44,062 bases of DNA, taken from positions 1-44,062 of the forward strand of contig JANXSQ010000288.1 in NCBI GenBank assembly GCA_025356595.1, given 5' to 3'. Both the position numbers and the translations under genes were made by a program. Positions 36,780 through 44,062 of this stretch are shown one piece after another (the stretch's first letter is position 1; every line of letters starts with the position of its first letter). The notes under the pieces are model-generated. The model was not told where the DNA came from, searched no databases, and saw only the letters and a program-made list of their open reading frames with translations. The stretch comes from Janthinobacterium sp. GTDB taxonomy: Bacteria > Pseudomonadota > Gammaproteobacteria > Burkholderiales > Burkholderiaceae_D.

Positions 36780-37004
36780 ATGTCCAAAATCATCGCTGCC
36801 CTGCTGGTTTCCCTGTGCGCCGCTTCGGCCTTCGCCGCCGCCCCATCCGCCTCGGCCGTCGCTTCCGCGCCCGCCGCATCGGCTCCGGCGGCCGCATCGG
36901 CTTCGGCCTCGGCATCCGCTCCCAAGGCCAAAAAAGCCAAAAAAGCCAAGAAAACACCGGCCTCGGCTTCGGAAGTCGCCGCCAGCGCCGCTTCGGCCAA
37001 GTAA
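36780..37004 (+). CDS. small exported Ala/Ser/Lys-rich protein
   Basis: 74 residues. A signal peptide (MSKIIAALLVSLCAASAFA, cleavage after AFA-AAP) is followed by a low-complexity mature part of about 54 residues made of Ala, Ser, Pro and Val with one basic block of KAKKAKKAKK type (about 48-59). AAAGGA precedes the ATG, and a good terminator follows, so expression looks real. No fold or family is recognised. It may be a cell-wall or DNA-interacting periplasmic peptide; this is a guess. Confidence 0.7.
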   Translation: MSKIIAALLVSLCAASAFAAAPSASAVASAPAASAPAAASASASASAPKAKKAKKAKKTPASASEVAASAASAK

Positions 37005-37044
37005 GCAATATCGCGCCATCAAAAAAGGCGGTCCATCGTCCAAT

Positions 37045-37080
37045 GCCGTTCAGCCGAGCCTGAACGGCATTTTTCGTTTT
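37045..37080 (+). terminator. terminator of the small Ala/Lys-rich gene
   Basis: GCCGTTCAG (37045-37053) pairs with CTGAACGGC (37060-37068) around a six-base loop, followed by ATTTTTCGTTTT. Confidence 0.85.
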
Positions 37081-37196
37081 GGGTGTAGCAAACAGCAGAG
37101 CTGACCAATAACGTTTGCGTCATTAAGTTTGCCTACTCCCTTCATTCTGTTGCAAGCAAGGCGCCGCACGATTGGGCCCGGCTGAGCGAATCCCCT

Positions 37197-37212
37197 CCCC
37201 CTAGTATGGGGG
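37197..37212. promoter_or_regulatory. CsoR/RcnR-like operator sequence
   Basis: CCCCC-TAGTAT-GGGGG, with the half-similar CCATACGCGTAGGG just after it (37218-37231). C/G tracts around an A/T-rich dyad are typical of operators of the CsoR/RcnR metal-sensor family. No such regulator or metal-efflux gene is in the window. Confidence 0.35.
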
Positions 37213-37341
37213 CGCCCTCCATACGCGTAGGGCCAGCATGAATTGGATCGCGCCGCCGCCACGCCTGCACAGGACATACTCCCAGCGCTACCACAGTGCC
37301 TCGACGTCTAAAGCAAGGGCTTGCAGGCTGACTAAACGAAA

Positions 37342-37373
37342 GACGGCCCGGTCGCAAATGCGAGCGGGCCGTC
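37342..37373 (-). terminator. long stable hairpin, probable terminator of the ATP-grasp gene
   Basis: GACGGCCCG (37342-37350) pairs with CGGGCCGTC (37365-37373), and inside it TCGCA pairs with TGCGA around an AA centre, with one G/G mismatch between. On the minus strand TTTCGTTT follows. It lies about 98 bases beyond the ATP-grasp stop. Confidence 0.55.
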
Positions 37374-37470
37374 GAAGCAAAGCCGAAGCGCTATACCGTT
37401 TTCATCCTGAAGAAGAAACTTAACTGAACGGTTTTAAGGCTGTCCTGCCATTTTTTAAGTCAGGCGTGAT

Positions 37471-38373
37471 TCAAACCGCGTTCGTCTTCTTTAGTTGCGG
37501 AATCCAGGCGCTGAATGCCCTATGGTACATCTGCAGGGCGATGGCGCGATCTTTCTCAGTCAAGCCATTCGGCGGCCCCAGTGGGGTCTTGTTGATGTCC
37601 AAGATGTAAATTTTTCCGCTACTGTAATCACGAACGACGTCGATTTCACCGTAATCCAGACCGGCTTCCTTGCAAAATTCCGCCACCCGCAGCAGTTCGG
37701 CCGGCTCAAGAATCGACGGCAGCTCGGCTATCCGGATACTCGAATTCGTGTTCGAGAAGCGCGACGTCTTGGGTCGGTATTTAAGGTAGGCGAAGGCAGG
37801 TGCGCCGCCGAATATGGCAACACGCATGTCGCAGACGTTGTCGGGCACCTCGAGCGCCTTGGGGCCGCGATTGTCGACGACAAGCTGGTACACGCAGTCG
37901 TCGGCGCGCGCGGCGATCGGGCCAAGGACGGTGACGCCGTCGTGGGCGCCGTTCAGATTCGACTTGCTGACCATCAGGCCGGTGTGGGTCAGCGGATCGA
38001 CTTCGAGCGAGTAGCCAAACACCTTCTTGTGCAACACCTCGACGTACTCTTTCGAAATGTCAACGCAAGCGCCGTTCACCAAGTGGGTGCCGGGTTGCGC
38101 TTCGACAAAGGTTGCGTCCTTCCACAAAAAACCCAGTTCTTGCTTGCCGCGTTGAGGTATCCCCTTTTTCATCGGCACACCGAGCGCGTGGAACATCCGG
38201 TAAACCACGCTGTATGGGTGGGGGAAGCTAGGATGGAAATACACCGCCTGCAGCGGTGCGTTCTGCCGGGCAGCCATCAAGGTCATTTTGTGCGCGGCGA
38301 TATGGCGCAACTGGCGGAACGCCGCACGTGCAAACGCAATTGGAGCAGTGATGTTATGTTTCGTTCTTCTCAT
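37471..38373 (-). CDS. ATP-grasp superfamily protein, unknown substrate
   Basis: 300 residues, start at 38373 with GGAG 7 bases upstream. The C-terminal ATP-grasp part shows GLDYGEIDVVRD (about 245-256) and YILDINKTPLGPPNGL (metal/ATP site, about 262-277). The middle has strands such as VYQLVVDNRG and DMRVAIFGGAPAFAYLKYR, consistent with the nucleotide-binding fold. ATP-grasp proteins join acids to amines or thiols; similar ones occur in polysaccharide or peptide-modification loci, but none is nearby. GC counted on four 60-base lines was 48-65 %, lower than the roughly 67 % of murJ, which hints at transfer. Confidence 0.7.
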   Translation of the reverse strand: MRRTKHNITAPIAFARAAFRQLRHIAAHKMTLMAARQNAPLQAVYFHPSFPHPYSVVYRMFHALGVPMKKGIPQRGKQELGFLWKDATFVEAQPGTHLVNGACVDISKEYVEVLHKKVFGYSLEVDPLTHTGLMVSKSNLNGAHDGVTVLGPIAARADDCVYQLVVDNRGPKALEVPDNVCDMRVAIFGGAPAFAYLKYRPKTSRFSNTNSSIRIAELPSILEPAELLRVAEFCKEAGLDYGEIDVVRDYSSGKIYILDINKTPLGPPNGLTEKDRAIALQMYHRAFSAWIPQLKKTNAV

Positions 38374-38748
38374 GTGAGTTCTCCATTGTCGACTCTTGAT
38401 GCCGGGTAGTGATGTGATTGCAAGGACGGCGCCGGATATGCGCTGAACGCCAGCGCCGAACGCATGCGTCTGGACGCGCTCGATTTTACCAGAGGCAAAC
38501 GCGGGCGCCGCGCACGCGCGGGCCAGCACGAAGGCGGCGGAGCGCGGCAGACAAAAGTCGGGCCGCCGCGATGGGCAGCCAAAGCATCGTAGCGCCCATG
38601 TAATTATTGCATATTGTACATTATCCGAGTGCGCGGCGCCGCTCGACACCGCCGGCACCCCGGAAAGGCATCCGGCGCGCCACCGCCCCTTGACGGCGGC
38701 GCCCGTCCCGTGGCTTAATCGGCCCTTCTGTCCGCCTACCCTATTCCC
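38374..38748. other. spacer without a supported gene
   Basis: 375 bases between the divergent ATP-grasp and DUF192 genes. A short AT-rich patch (38599-38630) inside GC-rich sequence is the best place for promoters. No convincing ORF, hairpin or repeat was found. Confidence 0.45.
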
Positions 38749-39198
38749 ATGAAAAAACTCCTGGCAACCTTGAGCGCGAGCGCCGTGCTGGCCTCGGCCG
38801 GCGCCGCACTCGCGCAAAATCAGCAATTCGGCAGCACCCAATTATCGGCCGGGGTGAATTTGATCAAGGCCGAAGTGGCCGCCAGCGACGCCCAGCGCGA
38901 GCAGGGACTGATGTTCCGCGAAAAAATGCCCGCCAACGCGGGCATGGTCTTCGTCTTCGACGCGCCGGCGACGCAATGCATGTGGATGAAAAATACCCTG
39001 CTGCCGCTGTCGGTCGCCTTCATCGACGCCGAAGGCCACATCGTCAACATCGAGGACATGCAGGCGCAGACGCTGGACAGCCACTGCTCGAAAAAAGCCG
39101 TGCCGGTGCGCTATGCGCTGGAAATGAATCTGGGCTGGTTCAAGCAGAAGAACATCAAGCCGGGCACCGTGATCGGCAACCTGCCGCCGTTGCGCTGA
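38749..39198 (+). CDS. DUF192 periplasmic protein
   Basis: 149 residues with a signal peptide (to AALA, about residue 22). The DUF192 core is clear: REQGLMFREKMPANAGMVFVF (in two segments), QCMWMKNTLLPLSVAFID and PVRYALEMNLGWF. The Met- and Cys-containing CMWMKNT segment is the family hallmark. Function is unknown; envelope location is likely. The start lacks a clear ribosome site but fits the signal peptide. Confidence 0.9.
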   Translation: MKKLLATLSASAVLASAGAALAQNQQFGSTQLSAGVNLIKAEVAASDAQREQGLMFREKMPANAGMVFVFDAPATQCMWMKNTLLPLSVAFIDAEGHIVNIEDMQAQTLDSHCSKKAVPVRYALEMNLGWFKQKNIKPGTVIGNLPPLR

Positions 39199-39229
39199 GC
39201 GGCCCGCACCGGCGCCGCGCGCCGGCACG

Positions 39230-39267
39230 AAAAAAACCCCGCGCGACCATGTCGCGCGGGGTTTTTT
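39230..39267. terminator. terminator after the DUF192 gene
   Basis: CCCCGCGCGAC (39237-39247) pairs with GTCGCGCGGGG (39251-39261) around a CAT loop, with seven A before and six T after. It works on both strands and may also stop transcripts from rpsT. Confidence 0.9.
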
Positions 39268-39399
39268 GCTTTTCGTCCGTCGCCTTGCGCCGCGCCGTAA
39301 CGGCACCACGCAAAACGCGCAAGCCGAGCCGCGCGCCGTATTCCGACGCACCACCCGGCTTGCGCATGTGGCCGCCTGGGCGGCCCCACAGCAACGCTA

Positions 39400-39666
39400 T
39401 TAAGCGGACAGTGCTTTCAAAGCGGCTGCCAGACGGCTCTTATGGCGAGCTGCCTTGTTTTTGTGGATGATTTTCTTGTCAGCGATACGGTCGATGGTCG
39501 ACACGGAAGCTTGGAAGATTGCAGCAGCTGCTGCTTTGTCGCCACCTTGAATCGCTTTACGAACAGCTTTGATGGCTGTGCGCAAGGTCGAACGTTGGGA
39601 CGAATTGTGTGCGTTTTGCTTAACTGCTTGACGAGCGCGTTTGCGCGCTTGTGCGGTATTTGCCAT
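39400..39666 (-). CDS. rpsT: 30S ribosomal protein S20
   Basis: 88-residue primary binder of 16S rRNA. The sequence [18 protein letters not shown], then [14 protein letters not shown] and [18 protein letters not shown], is typical. The ATG at 39666 has AGGAA upstream; the longer frame from 39702 runs through the leader and is rejected. It is divergent from murJ, a common arrangement in proteobacteria. The leader is about 140 bases and contains repeats (39700-39787). Confidence 0.97.
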   Translation of the reverse strand: MANTAQARKRARQAVKQNAHNSSQRSTLRTAIKAVRKAIQGGDKAAAAAIFQASVSTIDRIADKKIIHKNKAARHKSRLAAALKALSA

Positions 39667-39699
39667 GGAATTTCCTAAAACAGGGTCAAAGTGCGTTTG

Positions 39700-39787
39700 C
39701 AAACATTAGTGTCTGCCAACCGGTGCGTTCTGTGCGTCTGCCGAACCATGTGTGCCAAACCAGTGCCTGTCAAACATTAGTGTCTGC
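39700..39787. repeat. direct and degenerate repeats in the rpsT leader
   Basis: The 17-mer CAAACATTAGTGTCTGC occurs exactly at 39700-39716 and 39771-39787. Between them lie degenerate units around GTCTGCCAACC, GTCTGCCGAACC and GTGCCAAACC, spaced about 20 bases. The block lies between the rpsT promoter and its ATG, so it is transcribed. Confidence 0.8.
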
Positions 39788-39812
39788 GTAACAGAATTCT
39801 GTACAGCCTTCG

Positions 39813-39841
39813 ATTATAGCGATGTTTTGCAGCGGGAGCAA
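39813..39841 (-). promoter_or_regulatory. rpsT promoter
   Basis: TTGCTC (39836-39841), a 17-base spacer and a perfect TATAAT (39813-39818) on the minus strand. The predicted start near 39806 gives a leader of about 140 bases. Confidence 0.7.
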
Positions 39842-39972
39842 TTCTAAAATCAGAATAATGGCCATTCAGGCAGTAAACCCCGCCCGGCGGGGGCCGCAAC
39901 GGCGCCCGCCGGCGAAAGTTTTCCCGCCCGCGGCCCGGGTGCGCGCCCTTGTCCCGGCTATAATCTTGCCCC

Positions 39973-41523
<1,551 letters not shown>

Positions 41524-41560
41524 GGACGCGGCGCCGCGCGGCGGCGCCGCCCGCAGGAAC

Positions 41561-41591
41561 GAAAAAAAAACCCGCCGAAGCGGGTTTTTTT
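41561..41591. terminator. bidirectional terminator between murJ and the PEP-CTERM gene
   Basis: CCCGC (41571-41575) and GCGGG (41580-41584) enclose CGAA, with nine A before and seven T after, so either strand can use it. Confidence 0.85.
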
Positions 41592-41612
41592 CTTGCTAAA
41601 GCCTAGATTGGC

Positions 41613-42134
41613 TTAGGCCGATTTTTTTGCCTTGCGACGTGCGGCGAAACCCAGCAGACCCAGGCCTGCCATCAGCATGCCGTAGGTTTCTGGTTCCGGC
41701 ACGGCGCTGACGTTCAGCGTACCGTTGTAGCTACCGTGGATCTTGCCGGTGACGTCGCCGATGACTTCCAGCGTGTACGAACCGGAGCCGATCGTGAATG
41801 GATTGATGTTCCAGCTACCGCCGACGCCGGAGCCTGCAACGACCACATTGCCCAGCGAGTTCAACAGATTGAAGCCGGTGATCTTGGCGCCATCGGTTTT
41901 ACCTTGGTTCGCGTAGAAGCCAGCGTCCAGATCGCCGCCGGAGCCGATCGAGAAAACGAAATGATCGACGAAATGCGTGTTCTTGCCGAAAATGTCGTTG
42001 CTAAAAGGCGAGGACGAGTCGATCAGGTTCAGGGTGGTAGTAAAAGTCGGCGTAGCGGCTTGGGCGCTCTGAGCCACGAAACCTGCGCTTGCGAACAACA
42101 CTGCGGCCAAAATCGACTTGGTATTCATTTTCAT
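41613..42134 (-). CDS. PEP-CTERM sorted exoprotein, FxDxF type
   Basis: 173 residues. A signal peptide (to about AQA, residue 26) is followed by a beta-rich secreted part that contains FVDHF, matching the FxDxF motif of a PEP-CTERM subfamily. The C terminus is the sorting signal: VPEPETYGMLMAGLGLLGF and a basic tail ARRKAKKSA. Exosortase would cleave at the PEP motif for surface display or exopolysaccharide association; no exosortase gene is in the window. The start at 42134 is chosen over ATG 42128 for GGGA spacing. AT-rich sequence (42160-42300) lies upstream. Confidence 0.9.
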   Translation of the reverse strand: MKMNTKSILAAVLFASAGFVAQSAQAATPTFTTTLNLIDSSSPFSNDIFGKNTHFVDHFVFSIGSGGDLDAGFYANQGKTDGAKITGFNLLNSLGNVVVAGSGVGGSWNINPFTIGSGSYTLEVIGDVTGKIHGSYNGTLNVSAVPEPETYGMLMAGLGLLGFAARRKAKKSA

Positions 42135-42322
42135 GTGTATCCCGTTTAGTAAGGTGCACCGCACCGAAGTTGAAATAAAAACACATGATAATATGATCTC
42201 ACTCAAAGGAAAAGTCTTATCTTAAGTTTAGCTTAAATTTCTTTTTGGCAATATTTAAAATATCAAAAAAATATGAGTGTTTTTAAATTCCCAACAGCAA
42301 TAAAATGACAAGGGCGGCGTCC

Positions 42323-42982
42323 TCACTCATCCGTTCGGCGCTGCGCGGCGGGTGCCTTGTCCGACTCAGCGGCGGACTCTTCCGCATCGCCCCGCGCCTC
42401 CTGCTCCGCCGCATCGGCATGCCCGGCCGGCGCTTCGGACTCACGCAAGGGCCCAGGCAAAGGCGCCGGCCTCAACGTCCCCGCTGACTGTGGCGGCGGC
42501 GCGACAGTCGGCGGGAGCGCACCCTCGGCCGCCATGAATTTCCACTCGGATAGACTGTCTTTACCCGCAAACTGGGTGAAACGCAGCTCGAAATTACCCA
42601 CCTTCAGCGGCCGGGCTTGCGACAAGCTGTACACGCCGACCACGCCGCTGCCGCCGGCCCGGTAGATCAAGCCCCACTCGGCCCGGCCGGTGATCGGATC
42701 GACATACAGTTTGCGCAGATGGCGCCGCGTGCCGGGGAAGCGCGGATCCTTCAGCAAGTCATTCAGCGCAGGCGGCTGTTGCGCCTGGCCGGCCGGCGTC
42801 GCGCCGGCGTAGCTTTGCAGCGCGTCGGCGAAGGCCGCGCCGATGTCGAGCAACTCCTGTTCGGCGGCGCGGCGCTGCAGCAGCGCGCCCATCTTCAGGC
42901 CGGCCGCCCCCACCAGGCCGATGATGGCGAGCAGGATGATCAGGCCCAAGTAGGTGAAGCCTTGCTGGCGGCGCGGCGGCAT
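42323..42982 (-). CDS. type II secretion-type minor pseudopilin-like protein
   Basis: 219 residues. The prepilin-like N terminus QQGFTYLGLIILLAIIGLVG has the cleavage Gly and hydrophobic helix, but Gly stands where the usual Glu5 should be. The middle (ILQ-free RRHLRKLYVDPITGRAEWGLI) resembles the pseudopilin globular part, and the last 50 residues are an acidic Pro/Ala-rich tail. It starts 4 bases after the GspG-like stop, so it is part of the same unit. Confidence 0.75.
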   Translation of the reverse strand: MPPRRQQGFTYLGLIILLAIIGLVGAAGLKMGALLQRRAAEQELLDIGAAFADALQSYAGATPAGQAQQPPALNDLLKDPRFPGTRRHLRKLYVDPITGRAEWGLIYRAGGSGVVGVYSLSQARPLKVGNFELRFTQFAGKDSLSEWKFMAAEGALPPTVAPPPQSAGTLRPAPLPGPLRESEAPAGHADAAEQEARGDAEESAAESDKAPAAQRRTDE

Positions 42983-42986
42983 GCCC

Positions 42987-43373
42987 TTACCAGTCCGCGT
43001 AGGGTTTGCCGTCGCGGTCATTGCCGGGCGCGCCGCTGTGGATGTCGACGACGCGGCCCTTGGCGTCGTCCTGCGGCGCCACCAGGATCCAGCTGGCGCT
43101 GCTGTCGGTGAGCGGATCGAGCGGCATGGCGCGCAGGTATTTTTTCTCCACCAATTGCTCCAGCGAGTCCGGATACTGCCCCGTGTCGCCATGGTACTGG
43201 TCGATGGTGGCGCGCAGATTGCGCAGATTGTCGGCCAGGATGGTTTCCTTGGCCTTGTCGATGCCGGAGAAATAGCGCGGCACGGCCAGTGTCAGCAACA
43301 GCGCGACGATGGCCAGCACCACCAGCAGTTCGATCAGGGTGAAACCGCCCCGCCTGTTCAGGTTCGCGCGCAT
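42987..43373 (-). CDS. GspG-like pseudopilin
   Basis: 128 residues with the canonical prepilin signal [22 protein letters not shown] (in short form GFTLIE with Glu5), followed by LAVPRYFSGIDKAKE and a globular part with QYPDSLEQLVEKKYL and DPLTDSSASW. This matches the major pseudopilin fold; a calcium site near the C terminus (NDRDGKPYADW) is plausible. It lies 3 bases after the upstream pseudopilin gene and is not flanked by gspD, E or F within the window. Confidence 0.85.
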   Translation of the reverse strand: MRANLNRRGGFTLIELLVVLAIVALLLTLAVPRYFSGIDKAKETILADNLRNLRATIDQYHGDTGQYPDSLEQLVEKKYLRAMPLDPLTDSSASWILVAPQDDAKGRVVDIHSGAPGNDRDGKPYADW

Positions 43374-43376
43374 GCT

Positions 43377-43859
43377 TCACCACTTCCGGTAAGGGACATC
43401 GTTCAGGCCGATCTTGTTCGAGGTCGAATACACATCGTAGACATCCTCGCCTTCGCGCGGCGCGTCGGCCTCGCTGGCATAGCTGCGCTTGCCCCAAGTC
43501 TGCGCGTCGGCCAGGGCCGGATCGGCGTTGAAGGGGTCGCGCGGCACGCGGCGCAGGAAGTACACCTTGGCCCGCTTCGGGCTGAGCTGGTCGGGCACGC
43601 CCTCCACCAACGCATCCAGGCTCTTCGGATAACCGTTGCCGCCCAGGGTCTTGGCGACGCGGCCCTCGTCCTGGGCGCGCTTGTAGGCGTCGATGCCCTG
43701 GCGGATCTCGCGCAGGGCGCGGCGCAGGTCCTGCTCGTCGCGGCGCTGCAGCGTCACCTGCGCCGCCGGCACCACCAGGGTGCCGAGCAGGGCGAGGATG
43801 GCCAGCGTGACCAGCAATTCGATCAGCGTGAAACCGCCGCGCGCCGCGCCGCCGCTCAT
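43377..43859 (-). CDS. pseudopilin of a type II secretion/MSHA-like system
   Basis: 160 residues with prepilin signal [20 protein letters not shown] (Glu5 present) after a short basic leader. The globular part has [13 protein letters not shown] and RRVPRDPFN, as in pseudopilins annotated near GspG. Its ATG overlaps the stop of the upstream gene (ATGA). It is followed by the GspG-like gene. Confidence 0.85.
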   Translation of the reverse strand: MSGGAARGGFTLIELLVTLAILALLGTLVVPAAQVTLQRRDEQDLRRALREIRQGIDAYKRAQDEGRVAKTLGGNGYPKSLDALVEGVPDQLSPKRAKVYFLRRVPRDPFNADPALADAQTWGKRSYASEADAPREGEDVYDVYSTSNKIGLNDVPYRKW

Positions 43860-44062
43860 GGCGCCGCTGGCGGCGTAGCCTGGACCGGCACCGGCTGGCC
43901 CGACGAGGATGGCGGCGGCGCCGCTTGCAGCGGCCGCGGCTGCATCGCCGACAGCGGCACGGCGGACGGCGCCGGCACGCTCGCGGCCACCGCCGTCTCG
44001 GGCGGCGCCGACGGCGGCGCGGGCGGCGCCAGTTCGGCTTGCGGCGGCGCCGCCGGCAGCGA
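43856..44062 (-). CDS. C-terminal fragment of a Pro/Ala-rich protein, cut by the window edge
   Basis: The last 68 codons of a gene that continues beyond the window. The visible part is almost only Pro, Ala, Ser and Val, with no domain. The stop overlaps the next start (ATGA), so it is the upstream member of the pseudopilin unit. A periplasmic component of the same secretion or pilus system is likely from position; the family cannot be named. Confidence 0.6.
   Translation of the reverse strand, partial: SLPAAPPQAELAPPAPPSAPPETAVAASVPAPSAVPLSAMQPRPLQAAPPPSSSGQPVPVQATPPAAP

Larger units (their letters stand above)
37081..37470. other. spacer without a supported gene
   Basis: 390 bases between convergent units. 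Short frames here (for example 37238-37423) lack ribosome sites and resemble nothing known. The spacer holds the C/G dyad at 37197-37212 and the hairpin at 37342-37373, described separately. Confidence 0.5.

Noticed and set aside
37142-37423. two short overlapping frames in the spacer before the ATP-grasp gene
   Set aside because: Arg-rich translations, no ribosome site, and the hairpin and dyad explain the sequence better.
39700-39787. possible CRISPR-like array
   Set aside because: Only two exact 17-base copies with degenerate units between and no cas genes; it lies in the rpsT leader.

Overview
The window looks like chromosomal DNA from a GC-rich betaproteobacterium, most likely Oxalobacteraceae (Janthinobacterium, Massilia or Duganella group). 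Pointers are the Burkholderiales-type porin, the cysI-DUF934-cysH-cysD-cysN order without cysJ, the clpS-clpA, rpsT/murJ and lptFG/pepA neighbourhoods, and a PEP-CTERM protein of the FxDxF type. Family names come from reading the translations; no database search was possible. No tRNA, insertion sequence, CRISPR array or obvious prophage was seen.

Layout. 1-3.9 kb: an rRNA-type tandem promoter firing out of the left edge, then a LytS/LytR-type two-component pair and an orphan PAS/HisKA_3 sensor kinase. 4-5.9 kb: a general porin and a small methyltransferase. 5.95-13.9 kb: the assimilatory sulfate reduction locus, with cysB divergent from a seven-gene unit (TSUP transporter, cysI, DUF934, cysH, cysD, cysN, cobA). 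13.9-17.6 kb, opposite strand: lptF-lptG-cbiX and a Stealth-family sugar phosphotransferase, all joined by stop/start overlaps. 17.7-22 kb: pepA, a four-gene reverse cluster (phage-like small protein, DUF1653, CreA, lipoprotein), an AT-rich spacer and exonuclease III. 22.1-27.5 kb: a 1.2 kDa-residue-scale cyclic-di-GMP protein with five 125-residue PAS repeats, divergent from a PrpR-type sigma-54 activator. 27.7-31.2 kb: an unknown 762-residue lipoprotein and an unknown outer-membrane barrel protein. 31.3-36.6 kb: clpS-clpA, a cold-shock gene, icd and rluE. 36.7-39.2 kb: a small Ala/Lys-rich exported protein, a spacer with a CsoR/RcnR-like operator, an ATP-grasp gene of lower GC, and a DUF192 protein. 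39.4-42.1 kb: rpsT with a repeat-bearing leader, murJ and the PEP-CTERM protein. 42.3-44.06 kb: a run of type II secretion pseudopilin genes entering from beyond the right edge.

How genes work together. The cys unit carries sulfate activation (CysD/CysN), reduction of APS (CysH) and of sulfite (CysI), plus CobA for the siroheme that CysI needs. The CbiX chelatase that could finish siroheme sits just beyond, in the convergent lpt unit. CysB next door is the expected regulator. LptF/LptG (LPS export), MurJ (lipid II flipping), porin, the Stealth enzyme and the lipoprotein/barrel pair make envelope biogenesis a recurring theme.

The most unusual items are the Stealth gene coupled to cbiX and lptFG, the exact 125-residue PAS repeat array, the lipoprotein/barrel pair split by a terminator, the degenerate repeats in the rpsT leader, and an apparently regulator-less CsoR/RcnR-like operator. 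I did not find a clearly new multi-gene system; the first and third are the best candidates for undescribed biology.
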